Notes: generated by a model not told the origin, from the sequence alone. Numbered from the stretch's first letter, positions 11,683 through 25,160 are shown. The stretch is DNA of 64,000 nt from Theobroma cacao (GCF_000208745.1 NC_030858.1:7834111-7898110); one strand, 5' to 3'. A program made the numbers and translations.

Positions 11683-11964
11683 TTGGTAAGTGATATAGGC
11701 CCTTCAGGAACAGCCCACCCAAAATTTAATTCTGATGAAGCAGAGGTGGATCTCTCAAGCCCAGGCCCTTTGTTTTTTCCAGCAGAATCAAAGGGGCTTA
11801 TGTGTGCTAGGGTCCTCTTTGAACCCAGATATTCAACTGGATGTCGATGGTATGGGGTACCTGATGCTGCTATTGATGCTGTTATAGAAGGTGCTATGTC
11901 GTTACAGGGTGCTTTCTTCTCAATCTGTGTCTATATGGGGTGCTACTTCGCTGTTCTGTTCTGA
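11683..11964 (+). CDS. Unrecognised ORF, possible gene fragment
   Basis: This open frame of 93 codons stands out from its very AT-rich surroundings by higher GC and a balanced amino-acid composition (SSPGPLFFPAESKG, EPRYSTGCRWYGVPDAAID). The C-terminal third is hydrophobic (FFSICVYMGCYFAVLF). It is followed by an AATAAA-like signal (about 12005) and an A-rich tract (about 12023-12075), as in the 3' end of a transcript or a reverse-transcribed copy. The frame is open slightly upstream of the ATG. I recognise no family. It may be an exon or retrocopied fragment of a gene elsewhere, or simply chance. Confidence 0.25.
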   Translation: MVSDIGPSGTAHPKFNSDEAEVDLSSPGPLFFPAESKGLMCARVLFEPRYSTGCRWYGVPDAAIDAVIEGAMSLQGAFFSICVYMGCYFAVLF

Positions 11965-14900
11965 TCTTTTCATATTCATCAGACTTTGTATCATTTAGAT
12001 ACTTAATAAAATTGCTTCTGATTGAGAGAAAAAAACAACTAGATTAATGCTACTAAAATGCAAAAAAAAAAAATCAAGACAATCAAGTTGATATAGGAAA
12101 GAGCTTGAAGAAGGCATCTATGGACAAAAAATAAAAATGAAAAAGAAAAATATTGATTGCATTAGAAATCGATACATTAGAAGACTTTAATATATTTTGT
12201 GCAAGATGAAACTCAAGTTGAGCATCTAAATTAAAAACTTATAAGATAAAGTCATAAAAGCATAAAACGAAGAATTTTTGTAAAATTTTTAAGAGACATT
12301 CAGTTTAAAAACAGTTGATAAAATGAAAGAGTTTCTTTTATATTTAAAAATCCACGATACACTTTCTGTGGAATATATGATAAATAATATGGAAATTATA
12401 TGACTTATATCTTTATAATATGAGTTAAATGATGAATTGCTTTTCTTTATTTTTTTTTCATTTGACTTATACTGGATGATTGATTGTTCATCTAATAAAG
12501 AAATTAATTTAATCCAATTAAAAGAGATATTCCAATATTAAAAGTACATTTCACTTCACTATCAAATAAATTTTATTTATTTATCAGAGTAAATTTCACT
12601 GCCGCTTATTAAATAAACTTATACCCTTCAGCTCATCCGAAACCAGTTAATAAGCATGCATGAGCAGGGAACATAATTTATAATAATTACGATTGCATTT
12701 AAACCGCTTTGGTGGACTCAGTAAAGATTGCAACTTGGAATTAGAAGAAGGTTCGTGTGGAAAAGAATTTATCTAAATTCAAAGATAACAGTTAAGCCAT
12801 AAATGAGTTAGATATGCCTCTTTCCTACGAAAACAAAATAGGTTGCATATAGTTTCCCAAGATCATGTTAGGTATATCTAAATCCTCAACATATTGACTG
12901 ATCTTACAATCTCAAATCAAAATAATGCATCTCCCTTAAAAGCATGGCACCACTTTGACAATACTAAGTCAGATAATTGGTTCAGTGGCATACCTTTGGC
13001 TTTTTTTTTTTTTTTGTTTTTATGATAATATATTATCAGATTTGCATGGCTTTTGGCTCCTCCAATAGCATATAGATTATAGACTATTTCTCTAATTACC
13101 ATATTAAAAGGATTCTTGTTTTATTTGTTTGACTACCTTGCTTTCAGTTAACAAGATTTAGACTTTGATGCTACAGAAAAGGGAGAAAGAAAATAGTGAT
13201 CAGATCCTTCGCAATTTTCTAGATAATGGTGTTAAAGCCAAGGGAAACATACATGCTATATTTAAATGCCTGGTGAATTTCCTTTGCTTCCCTATTTCCA
13301 GCTTTCCGCAGTCCGCACGAACTTTCCTTTCCCACAAAAAGACAGGCCATTGAAGAGCACTCACATTGCTGAATCCAATGCATTTTGACATCTACATAAG
13401 GATAGACCAAATTGAACATGGAAATGTTGGAAAAGAGTCACATGACTTTAGCTTTTCACATTTTAGTATGATTCAGTGCACCCAAAGCACACTACAAAGT
13501 TAATAATAAAACAAAGATAGAGGCATAAAATCTGATATGCTTTACCCACCCTATACATTTTTAGTTCCTTGTGATCCTGATTATGAATAGTGCCTTCTTA
13601 CCTGCCTGATTATGAATTTATGATAGCAACACGGTCAAATGACTGCAAAAAAAAAAAGACTTCAACCAAAATATCCAGGCTTTGATTTGATGAATTGATG
13701 TATATACAAATGCCAGTGAGGTTTCCATATGCACAAGGCCTCCATTTTCAAACCTCATTCTTTGACTTTTCGGCCCTTTCACCAAGTTCATATATACCTG
13801 CCCACTTACCATAATGTTTTCCCACAAATACAGAGAGAAATATATAGATCACTGTGACACTCTTGTGACTTTTATATGATGATTAATGGCACAGCATTTT
13901 TTAGTAGGTTATAGAAATTAATACGTTTCAATGCCACCATTTTTCTTCGGCCTTCCAGCTTTTAAGCTTTATACTAATGGTAGTTAACAGTTCATTTTCA
14001 CCCTCTAACTTGAAGTCAAGTTATGGAATGGTACCACTAACCCCAGAACTTTCAAGACGTTAGGTTGCGGAACAGAATCCATCTTAGTACAAAAACAATA
14101 AAAAATAAAAACTTATCCCTTCAGATTTTAATATGTTCTGAGCTAGGAAAGGTTAATTCTTAAAATGGTAATATATATCTTTGAGTATTTAAACCCTACT
14201 TAGCCTAAAGTTATTATGAAGGAACGGATCTTCCGAAAGCAGACCAGTGTAATGAGGCTAATTAGGTAGCTATAGGCTATAGCAAAGATTAATTTCTAAC
14301 AGAGAGCGGTTGATGGATAGTTATGGGCCATATTTAAGCAGCCATTCCCTACCATCTTCATGGCAAAAGGGGGAAAAGTCATCCCACACTAATCCCTTTA
14401 GCCAATGCCATAGTCTTAACACCAATATGCCGTAGGTAGCATACTTTTTTCGACAAGGTTTTCAAGACAATCCTAAATGTTGAGACTCAAAACGAATATC
14501 CTTGTATATACTTACCAAATAATAATGAAATTTACATATCGTGATGAGGGTGATAAGATGAGTTATCGCCAACCATATACTAAAATCCAAACTATTGGAA
14601 GCCTAAATCCGAAGTGATATACTCTTCCTTTTCTTTTCTCTTTTTGAAGATATTGCTGAAATCAGACAGCCATGGACTAGCACATGCACCCGTAGTGCAA
14701 CCAAAAAAAGGACAAAAGTTGATGATAATGCCCACGGGAAAGCTTACAATAAAAATACAAGGTGGGTAAGTTCCTATGGTCACATTCCACAATTTCGCTT
14801 GGTGTCCCTCTCGATTTCAACTACCATCCAAATTTCAATTAGAGCAGACAGAGAGAGAGAGAGAGATGAGCGAGATACACACCCACCACATTTACTTACT

Positions 14901-15025
14901 TTTCACCTTCTTATCTACTTGTTACATATACCCCCTAGGACCACACACACTCACATGCAACCGTCTTATAACACTACAAAGCTCCATTTTTTTGAGCATC
15001 CTATGGCATAAGCCAAGCACCAGCC
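11965..15025. other. Intergenic; upstream region of SAM-domain gene
   Basis: No gene is recognised. Short open frames here lack domains and overlap one another on both strands. The last 250 bp precede the SAM-domain gene and hold a GA microsatellite. Confidence 0.5.
14851..14866 (+). repeat. GA microsatellite in 5' region of SAM gene
   Basis: (GA)8 lies 160 bp upstream of the start codon at 15026. GA tracts are frequent in plant 5' UTRs and promoters and can bind BBR/BPC GAGA-binding proteins. A role here is only inferred. Confidence 0.6.
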
Positions 15026-15772
15026 ATGGACTGGTACTCTTGGTTGTCGAAAAGTGCCCTTGAGCCCTCACTTATCTATGAGTATGGCCTTGCCTTTTCT
15101 CGCAATGAGCTCCAAAAGGAGGACTTGGCATACTTCAACCATGAGTTTCTTCAGAGCATGGGCATATCAGTCGCCAAGCATAGGCTGGAGATTCTCAAGG
15201 CTGCTAGGAAGGAAATTGGAGAATCCCCTAATAGCCTGTCCAAGCTCATTTTGGCAATCAACAAAACAAGAAAGTGCTTCAACAAGTATGTTAACAAGTT
15301 GGTTCATCATGAGAATAGCGCGATTAAGCCACTGCCGGAGCCGGTTCGTTATAGAGATCAGTGGAGAGGAGCATTGACAAGGAAGTGCAAGAGTGAGAAG
15401 GAGCTGAGGATAGAGCAGCCTGTGCTGAGAACCAGGAAGGTAGCAAAATCTGGTCCCCTGGATTACAGAGCACAAGACAAGTTGCTGGTCCCTCCTAGGA
15501 GCTTAAAATTATCAGGGCCTCTTGATAGAAAAATGCAGGAGAAGTTGGTGTTTAATTATAGGAGCCCCATAACATCTGGTCCTGTTGATATTGCTATGGC
15601 GCAAGAGAGGTTGATGCTCACAAATAGGAGTCCAAAACTGTCTGGACCTCTTAATTATGTAAGACCCCCAAGCCCGAAGGTTCATGCTGACTACAACAAG
15701 GAAAAGGCAGGTGGGGACTATGGCGATCAAACATTATGGGCAACCCTGTTTCAGGACATGAAACCCACTTGA
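15026..15772 (+). CDS. SAM-domain protein with C-terminal SGP repeats
   Basis: A single exon encodes 248 residues. Residues 1-65 form a sterile alpha motif (MDWYSWLSKSALEPSLIYEY, then FNHEFLQSMGISVAKHRLEILKAARK), a helical protein-protein or oligomerisation module. The middle (66-135) is basic and has no recognised domain. Residues 139-210 carry four copies of a roughly 21-residue repeat beginning SGP(L/V)(D/N) at 142, 163, 184 and 206, most with a Q(D/E)(K/R)L core and RSxK linker. There is no signal peptide or membrane segment, so it is probably nuclear or cytosolic. The start is chosen because MDWYSWLSK begins the SAM fold directly. A longer frame in another phase (from 14776) ends at 15063 and is not coding. 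Plant homologues are known as SAM-domain proteins without assigned function. This is the only confident plus-strand gene in the window. Confidence 0.88.
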   Translation: MDWYSWLSKSALEPSLIYEYGLAFSRNELQKEDLAYFNHEFLQSMGISVAKHRLEILKAARKEIGESPNSLSKLILAINKTRKCFNKYVNKLVHHENSAIKPLPEPVRYRDQWRGALTRKCKSEKELRIEQPVLRTRKVAKSGPLDYRAQDKLLVPPRSLKLSGPLDRKMQEKLVFNYRSPITSGPVDIAMAQERLMLTNRSPKLSGPLNYVRPPSPKVHADYNKEKAGGDYGDQTLWATLFQDMKPT

Positions 15773-17402
15773 CTTGTCCATATGTCTTTCTTAGTTTTGT
15801 CTGGAAAGGTGAGATTGGTTTATTGAAATGTTTTATTCCAATCAGTGAGACAAGCCTTATATTGTCTGGTGAAAATTGCTTTTTATGCATGTGAATTTGA
15901 TATAAGGTTAGGATGCCACAATATTAGCATCTTCAGATAGTGTTGGACAGTTTTTCTATCATCAACACGCATGCCATGGTTTATATTCTTTCTGAGTTCA
16001 TGTATCTAAATTTTCAAGAATTATAGTATATGCTTTAAGATTTATGGTTTGTTAGGAGCTCTTTGAGTTTAAGATCCTACATACCGGCAAACTTTCATGC
16101 CTTGTACTGAAAACCATATTCTATAGAATGTGTGCTGCGAGCTTTCCTGGAACTTTCTTGCCTTGTTCATGTATGCATCTTTTGTGTTGAATGAAAAGGA
16201 GAAATTGTTAGAGAAAAGACCGAACTTAATTTCCAATTGCTTGGGACCCTATTGCTGAACTGACTATCTTAGTTCCATCAGCTCATATGCTCAGCGCGCT
16301 ATAGTCTGAAAATGAAGATTAATCAGGGACAGGTTTTGCTTGATCTAAAGTGATAGAAAGGATGGTTTCCTTTAACTAGCTAATCTAAAGTGATCGCTAC
16401 GGTGTCTTCACAACGTACGCTGCTTGAGAGTAATGTTTTGGGGTGTAGACATTAACTAGCAGCTTCATAAGTAGGAAACAAGATTTATAGCCACTAAAAA
16501 GCAGTACAGCTATTTTCATCTTCCATTGCAATGTGGTCGACATGGCTTAGTCGAATTCTTTAACACCTGCCTGCTAGTGTCTTCAAAGCTCCAATGAATA
16601 CCGATCTCTTTTATTAAATTTAACTAAATATTGTAACTCAACGGCATCTACTTTCTTTAAATTCTCGTCTGCAATACCAAAGGTATCTAACTTTCTGTTG
16701 CTTTAAACAGAGGGCCGCACCTGCCGGCCTGGTAAATGCACAAGATCAAAAGCAATAGCAAAATTAAGGGTTACACCTTGCTTGTTTTGTAAGGATTCAG
16801 AGTTTTTTGTCATTCTTGGCACAAGCTGTAAAGCCTATTGAAAAGAATTCAGGGTATTTGCCTTTTGCACTAGGTGAAGGGCAGACTTTTTAGGAACTGT
16901 CACCTTGACAGCTATGGTGTATGAAATCTTTTGATTTCTGCGACAGTCACTGAGAATTAAAAGCATCAGCTCCAAGGGTTAGAATTTAGTGATGATAATG
17001 AACAATAACTTTTATGAACCTACATAACAACCCAAGTTGGAGGAGATTTTATCTAATTGTATTTAAAAGTATTTAATGACTGCCTTTACATATCCAGCTT
17101 GAATTAGCTGCTCCATGATCATGTTACAGACAACTTGCAAAATCATTTATTAAAATACACTCGTATATCAAGTTATCAACTATTCATCAATGTAATTGTA
17201 GATGGATTTTAAAGTTATGACGAGGACTGTGTGCAAAATTAAAGTTTGGATGTGTGTACAGGCATCCAAACACATGGCCCCCTTTGATTAGAGTTCATCA
17301 ACTACAAGTTTAATGATAGAGTACATAAACCTAGTCTAAGATGTGCTCCCAAAAATAAGACTCTGAAATGATCTAAAACTTCCACACTCCATCCCAACCA
17401 TC
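15773..17402. other. Intergenic between two convergent genes
   Basis: The SAM gene (plus) and the MFS gene (minus) converge here, so both ends hold 3' UTRs. No other gene is recognised. Confidence 0.6.
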
Positions 17403-20400
17403 TCAGTGATTTGAAGTTTGGGGCAGCCTAAAAGAACCCCCACCATACAGCATCTGGTAAACAGGCCATATCCTCTTAGTTAGGATAATGCTTGCTATTG
17501 AGCCCACACCAGAGACGCCAGCAAGAACCAGGAAAGTGAGCCTAAAGCAGTTTGGACCAACGCATGAAACACTTGAATTGACCAGGTTAAGTCCATACTG
17601 CTTTGCAGCTTCTGTATCATATATATATCCTGCTAGAAGCCCTGAGAAGAGGAATGCTCCAAGCGGATTTCCTAGTGACATGAAATTGTAAAATATACCA
17701 AAATGCTTCAAACCAAAAAGCTCAGAGACAGTGGGGATCATGATGGAGAATTGAACACCATAGCATATCCCAAGTAATGCAGTTGCAGCATATAAGGTGC
17801 CATCAATAGCTGATGCAAACAGAAGGTATGTAACAACCATGACAATTTGAGTGCATGTCATCCAAATAGTGCGCGGAACTGTTTTTGACCTGCAAACAAC
17901 GGAAAATTCACGTGATGTGGCAGACCACTGTAGGAAAATAAGAATATGTAGATAAAGAATGCTACTTTAGAACTTATATAATATAACTAACCGACATACA
18001 CTAATGGTTAACGTTACAAGCATGTGCAGAAAAAAGATTCCCGAAATGACTTTTGGCATCAATTATCATGTTTACCACAAACTCTTGAAAGAATATGAAC
18101 TATATATCTTTGTAGTCTGCTTAAAGATGCAATTCAATCATATCAAGAAGAATTTTCAAAATAAATCTCTTAAAAATAAGTGAAATCTGTTTCTGTGAGC
18201 CCCCCATATTTATTTAGCAGTGAAGTGACAAATGAAGTGCTTATTTCCAATGTAGTAGCTAGAATAGCAGATGAATAGAGAAAATTCTAGAACAAACTGA
18301 TTTATTCAGCACACTTATGCCTCTGTTTTAAAGTTAAGTCTGCATGTTAATTTACTTTATGCTCAGAGAGTTTGCTTCCTAGAAGCCAAGTATCTGGTAT
18401 AGACTAGTCAAATCTCTAAACCATATGCATTAATGAATGCTTATGCATCACAAAAATTTTCACCTTCCTTGGATGTTACTGACCTGACAAAATGTTCCGA
18501 AACAGTACCCCCACCAAGACGGCCAACAAAGTTGCAAAAACTGAAAAGAGACAACAATATTGTCGTGTTCTGCACACCTTGTGCAATCCCTATCTGGGCA
18601 AGATTGTTGAGTACAGTCACACCAGAACCAACACCAAAAAAATAAACCAAGAAAAGAAGCCAGAAATCAGCTTTGATTATAGCTTCACTAAATCTGAAAT
18701 CCTCCCCCCTTTTAGGCCTCCTCTTCTTCTTAACTGCCCCCTCACCCACAGCAAGAAGCATTGCCACCTCTGATGCCTCGTCACCTTCACGAAAGCTTCC
18801 CAGGTATGTTGCTGATTCAGATGGCTTCAACAGTGGTTCTGTTTTGTCTGCATTGCCTTCCCCTTGAAGCATTTCATCTGAAGATGCAACTGGTTGGTCA
18901 GGTATCACTGGTTTGTTAATCCTTGTGGGATTTATAGTCATCTTTACAGGAATTGCAAGAGGAGCCATTAGAAGGACAACCATTACAGCAACAATCACAG
19001 AGGAAATTTCAGCACTAAAATGCAGCATATGATCCAATATTGTGGTCGATAAAACATACAAGCCAAGGACCACACTAGCTGCTTGGATAAAACGAAAATG
19101 GCCATGCTCCGCAGCGTCTTCACCTGAAGCTGGAGTACATGCCCTAACAAAGTACATCATAACAAAGCAGAGAATAGGAACACCAAACGAAAGAAACATC
19201 AAAAGCTTAGAAGAGGATTTTTGAAGTAAGGTGCTGTAAATTTCTGTAAATACTGCAGCACTAAGCCCAGCATAACCCTTGAGAATACCAGCAACAGTGC
19301 CTCGACTGACAGGGAAATTTCTCATATTGGTGACAAGCACTGCAGTGCTCAACCAAGCACTACTATTAGTAGCTACACAAAGTGCAATCCATAACTGCAA
19401 AACCACAGAAAAATAGATTAGTCATCATTAGGCTATAGATTAGTCATCTTACAGAAATTCCCAAGAGATAGCAGAACATATAAACCTAATCTTGAACTTT
19501 TATATATCCATAGACATCACCAAAATGCTATATTTGTGCACACAACTGTACTGATAAACAAACTAACAAAGTACATACCCTGTTCTAAGATGGTCTTCTT
19601 GAAAAAAAAATTTAATCTTAAATAAAAAGATTAAAGGGAACTGTAACAACTAAACCAGCTAAAGAATGAATTTTTAAACCCTAATCATATTCTTTTAGTT
19701 GCATGTGTAGGTGTCAGCATGCTACTCTGTAAACTACTCAGGCAGACTAATTGCCTACTCTTATTTGAATTGATAAGTATCAAATATGAGTTTTGTTCAA
19801 TGCCTTGAATAGAAATTCAAGTCAAATTCATGTCAGCCAATACTTCGGCAGCTCAGAAGCCAAACATAGTAGTTAATCTTTTTCAATAGATGTCACTTAA
19901 ATTAAAAATATACAACTTAAAATGGCATTTTATTTGATGTTTTCAATTGCACGCAGTAGGTTGTGTTCAAGTGTATTTTGAGTTGCCCTAGACAATTCTA
20001 GGATAAAAATAGGGCAAATAGTCTCGGACTGGAAGGTCTAGAACCCCAGCTATAGCAGTCCACATTCTTGTACTGAACTAAAGAATGACAAGACAATCAA
20101 TGCATAAGTATAAAACTAATGGATGAATAGAAAGCAAATTCATAGGATAAATATCACTTCAGATGAAGTTAGCTTAGTGAATGTAACCATAAGCAGCTCA
20201 TCACAAGTGTTGATTTTACAAGCCTAAGAAACAAGTGAAAAGTTTCTGGGTAAACCCTAAATACCTGGGTGGATTAAATCGAGTTTTTTTTGCAGCATAT
20301 GAGATGATAAAGTCACTAGTTAGCATGGCAAAATGATTCCAACTATCAAAGATGCTCAAATATATGCAAGTACTAGTAATAATGATACCGAGAATCAAAT

Positions 20401-21730
20401 ATGTCCATCGCATACTATTTAAACTTTTAGGATGATTAGTCAGCTAACTAACCCTTTAACTTGATATAAGGGTAGAAGTCATTCTAATTTCTCCCACTAC
20501 CTTTTATTATTCCTTCACCCATGCCTTCTTCACACTTGAGCCTTTATGCAATTCTCACTAATCCGTATGGAGCAAGCACTTCCATTCTAGGTCCACATGT
20601 AAAACCCATTAGATATTAGTTTTTTACCTAAGCTTTGCAGGGGAGGTGGGCTATAATGTAACTAAGAGGCCTGCAGTTTGCTGTAATTAGAATTTTTCAA
20701 TAATTGGTCAGCCAAAAATCTCCTCAGTCCTTCACCCCATTGTCATAACTTGCTTTACTGTCTCTCTTAATGTAACAAAATTTTTGGAAATCACCTTTGA
20801 TCTTTATGCTATTGTCCACTTCTCCTATGTATCAATCCATCACTTTGAACAAGCTTCAACGAAATTTCCAAGTAGTTAAAACAATCAAGCAATGCCAGAT
20901 AAAGCTCAACTTTCATCATGGAATTACTATAATCGCAATGTTTCAATAGGGTGAAAACAAGAAATTTCCTAATATTTCAAAGCAACAATACCAATTTGTA
21001 CCAATCATTTCAGCAGAGAATTACTACTAGTACAGGTAAAAAAATATATATAAAAGCCAAATTTATGAACAGTATTATATTTTTGAAAGTCCAGAAAAGG
21101 ACATAATTGAATCAACAAAAATATAAAATGAAACAGATGATTAACTTCATAAGTAAGTTTAATTTACAGACAACATTAATGTGTAAAAACATACAAATCA
21201 ATAATCTGATCTAAGACATTATAACAGGTATGCATTAAAATCCAGCTGAAAAAGCGTAGATGAATAAAGATTTAATCTTGATCAGAACCAATCCAATCAC
21301 TCAAGAGAACAAGAAAGAATCTATCACTACAAGAACCGAGTACACAAATTATGAAGCAATCAAAGTCAAAGAACAAATATTTAAAACTCAGTAACCATAA
21401 ACTCACCAACCAATAAGGCATATAGAGAACAGTGCGGCTTACAGCGAGCCAAAGAACACCATACCCCAAAAAGCAAGCAAAAGCACCAATCATGAGAACA
21501 ATCCAAGGTGGGAACCTGTTACAAGCAATTCCGGGAAGAAGTCCAACATTTTCACCAATATCATTAGCAACACCAAGCATAGTAAGCTGACGTTGGTTAA
21601 AACCTAGAACAGATTTCAAGGAATGGGAATACAGAGGGAAGTTGTATGCATTCCCAGATGCTATCTGCACCCAAACGGCAGCCCCAAGACCAAGCCATGG
21701 TGGCCTGGTCCCTGCCTTCAGGTTCACCAT
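17403..21730 (-). CDS. Nodulin-like / NFD4-like major facilitator protein
   Basis: Three GT-AG exons (21407-21730, 18484-19394, 17403-17889) encode 573 residues. The N-terminal half is a Nodulin-like domain (VWVQIASGNAYNFPLYSHSLK, GVANDIGENVGLLPGI, SRGTVAGILKGYAGLSAAVF). The C-terminal half is an MFS bundle (FWLLFLVYFFGVGSGVTVLNNLAQIG, FSFCNFVGRLGGG). About twelve membrane helices are split by a hydrophilic loop (259-346) containing acidic TEPLLKP and a basic KKKRRPKRGE stretch. The family includes NUCLEAR FUSION DEFECTIVE 4 and nodulin MFS proteins. Transport substrates are mostly unknown, and location is plasma or organelle membrane. The start at 21730 (MVNLKAGTRPPW) fits family N-termini, although an in-frame ATG 48 codons upstream (21874) exists. 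Intron 1 is about 2.0 kb and intron 2 about 0.6 kb. Confidence 0.93.
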
Positions 21731-24700
21731 TGATGGGTTGGAAAGTCCAGAGATTTTGTGGGTTCTTTGTCTTGAGAAGAAGTCAGCTTTAAGAAGGCCA
21801 GACCTTCTTTTGAAGGAAAGTAGGGGAAGGGTTAAGGTCTTGTCTGAGAACGTGATGACATGGCGTTTTGACAACTTCGCAGCTGTGTTTTATGTTATAT
21901 TTCCATGTCAGCTGGAGCTTGGGTCCTTTTTTTTTTTCCCCTTTTCCTTTCTCCCAGTCAGGAATCAAAGGTGTCCATTTTAAGAAACGGGATGTCTGTC
22001 TAGTGGTTTCCATCAGCATCAATTTCCACAAGAAAAAAACGACACACTGAAGAAAACGAAATTTTTATCATACTTTTTTATGTAAGCAATTGCTTGTCAA
22101 TCAATTGACATCATACGTTAACATGAAGCTTAGATTATTTTATTTGCAATTGAAAAAAAAATTATAAATAAAAATTTTTAAATTGACATATTTTAAAATT
22201 AAAGTAGAGGGATGAGGAAATATGTCTTGCTGGCAATGTTTTGTAAACTGACAAGGGAGCAACCTCCTCTGCCTTTAACAAAGGTACCTGTCCCACATGT
22301 GACACTCTTTGGTCACATGATACTTCCCCTTGTGACACAAAGGATTTTGGTGGAGCCTCTCTCTGTAAGATTCAAGAGTGTGCACAAATCGAGATCAGAT
22401 CAATCAGGTGACTGTGAATCATTTGATGGTGTTGTTGCCTCTGGGCCATGTCCTAACACATTTTATGAGTACGAGGCCTACGAATTTTGAGGCAAAGGTT
22501 TGGATATGACAACGCCGAAGGTTGGACTGTGCTTGGAGCTTAGTTTTGATGCTGCTTTTGTAGCGTGAAATGAAAGGAAAGAAGCGTGTTCTTCCGGTTG
22601 CAACTTGAAGCCATATTTCAGTTGCTTCTGCAATGCTTCAAAGCCTCGAATCCAACATATTCGACTGCGGGTTACGTTACTTATCTGAATATCTTATCTT
22701 AATAGGCACAACATCGGAAACAACCAAGATAGTTCTTCCAAAAGGTTTAGGTGTGGATGATGGGAAGTAATGGTTGATGGGGTAACTTTGAATTAAAAAT
22801 AAAATTGCACAGTCAACCATTGATAGAGCAGCAAGTGGGCAATACTGAAGATTAACCAAGTTCCTTGTATTTTACATTGCTGAATCTTAGCCTTAAAATC
22901 ATCACTAACGCCAATAATTCTCAGGACAATGGCATCTTTGTACATTAAAAAACATAGCTGGAAATTTGTCCTTCGGAATGTAGACAGAAAATTGTCTTTA
23001 CAAACAGGTGATTTTACAGGAAAGTCTGGGTTGGCTTCCCTTAATTTTGTGGTTTGTAGTGGTAGTGTAGATGAGGATTTTAAGCCCTCAAATCTGCCAA
23101 GGAATGTGTAAAGACAAGTTATCAGTATCCTCCCAGTCCCCAGTATTAATTGAGAAAAAAACACAAGTTATTCAGCTCAAACATGGCATGCCATTCCTTG
23201 TGGATTAATAATGGGAGGGTCAGGCAGCTCCAAGTCCCCCCACTGCATGTCCCTCGATGCTCCAACTGGTTGGGTCGAATGCCGAAGGCTAAGCAACAAA
23301 GTTGGGAATGGGGCCGTAAATCTGCCAACGTTGTTGCCTTGTTGGGAATTTTCAGCCCCTAATCATTACGGGTAAGCCATAGCCATCCATTAATGCCAGT
23401 CACTTTTTCTTTTCTTTTTTTTCCACTCTGAAAATTAGTATTCTCTTTCGTTCAATATTGCTAACTAAATTATAGAGCACTAAACAACTATCATTAGGAC
23501 GTAGATATCATTTTAGTGAGCGTTAATTTCCTTTCTGTTTGCTAAAAAAATGATAACATTTATGTTAATTTATAATAGTATTAGTGATTAGAGTATTATA
23601 TAAATAAAGATGAATTACAATTATTATTTTCATTAATTGCACTTGTCATTTATTTAAAAAAAAAACTTTTTTTTCTTTAATATTTTAGTTTACATACATA
23701 GACTCGTGCAGATAATGTGATATAGCAAAAGAATAGATAGGAAATGGACCTAACAATAAAGCCCATCTTTTGTGTGTAGCCCATTACGGATCAGTGTTTT
23801 CAGTCCCCTTCATCAATTTAAACATGGAAAACAAAAAATGGTGCTTGCCTCAAGGCTGCAGCTCCATTCCCCCCCATTTCTGCAGTTCATCGATTCTGCT
23901 GTCCTATTCCTTTGCTTTTTCTTTTTTATATTCTTGATTGTTTTTTACTCACCATGTCAGCACATCTTGCATTGCTCCTTGATTGGCTTATTCTAAGTGT
24001 TCCTATCACCCATTGAGGAAATCAAAATTTTTTTCAATAATATTATAAATAAGTTAATTACAAAAATATAACCGAATTATATAAAAATATTTAATTTAGT
24101 ACATGAATTAAAAGAAAATGTTGCAAAGTAATGTACAATATGTTTGCGTTTATCTCAAAGACAGTATTTATTGTATCTTATTTTTCTCAAAACTGGTGAA
24201 TCTCAAATACTGATAATGTAGGCTTACTGTTAAAATAAAGATATGAGGATAATTTATTAAAAAATTATAACATATAACAATCTAATCTACGAGAAAAAAG
24301 AACTAAATAAACTTTTTCTAAAGTTTCTTTAGATTGTCTGAGGTGATAACAAAGCAGATATCAACCCCCTCCACTGGAAAGTGGAGGCCAAGTTCAGTTC
24401 ACTGTCATTGGGCTTCATTTCGATGAGGTCCCAATTACAAGGAGATAGATTTTATTCTGATAGAAGAAGCCCATAAAAGTACGTATGTTTAAGAATCTTA
24501 CAGGTAGATGAGAGGACAGCTTGCCCCTAAAGATTTCTTAAAGAACAAGAATGGCCATTCTAAAACTTTCTTAAAGAAAAAGAAAAAGAAAGGCCATTCA
24601 TTCTAAGACTTTCTTAAAGAAACTCCTTTGGGTCACGCTCGCTAGAACCTTTCCTTAAAGAGAAGAATAGAAGCCTTAGACACTTTTCTTTCCTTTGATT

Positions 24701-24854
24701 CTTCTGTGCTTTGGTCAAGGAAACTCTTTATAAAGTTGTTCAATATTTCCATATAACTGCGAATCCTGCTTCCCTCCTCTAAGCATTTATATACTCTCCC
24801 AAATCAAATCAAGTCCACCTTCCTTGAGTTGGGCTTAAACTTGAAAAACTTATT
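21731..24854. other. Intergenic; 5' flank of the MFS gene
   Basis: No gene is recognised; short open frames on both strands show no domains. Around 24530-24640 the phrase CTTTCTTAAAGAA with GGCCATTC recurs as degenerate direct repeats. Confidence 0.5.
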
Positions 24855-25160
24855 GATGGTCTACCTTAGGAAATCTTGGCGTAGCAAGGCTATTAGTTTA
24901 ACTAAAGATGAGGTCCGGAGATTGGCTTAATCGTTTCATGAGGAATGGGGTATTTTGTTCGATGTGTGCAAGCTAAACTTTAAAGATTAAAAGATGGTTC
25001 GCACTCTGGAGCTTGCCGTTTAGTAGAGAGTTAGAAAACTTAAATTTGATGGCGTAATTGATGATCGCAGGGTATATCTTGTTGCCCTGAAAGATGCTAC
25101 AACGCAATCCATATATACTTTTGTTGAATCCAAGCTCCTTTTTCGTCTCTGACTCTATTT
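24855..25160 (+). pseudogene. Possible decayed coding stretch, unrecognised
   Basis: In one plus-strand frame from the ATG at 24855 the translation looks protein-like (LRKSWRSKAISLTKDEVRRL, HEEWGILFDVCKLNFKD, DGVIDDRRVYLVALKDA) but is interrupted by in-frame stops. GC and composition differ from the flanking A/T-rich DNA. I do not recognise a family. A degraded transposon gag or a gene fragment is possible. Confidence 0.25.

Noticed and set aside
15054..15475. Open frames on both strands overlapping the SAM-domain gene.
   Set aside because: They are out-of-phase readings of the real coding exon and carry no domain.
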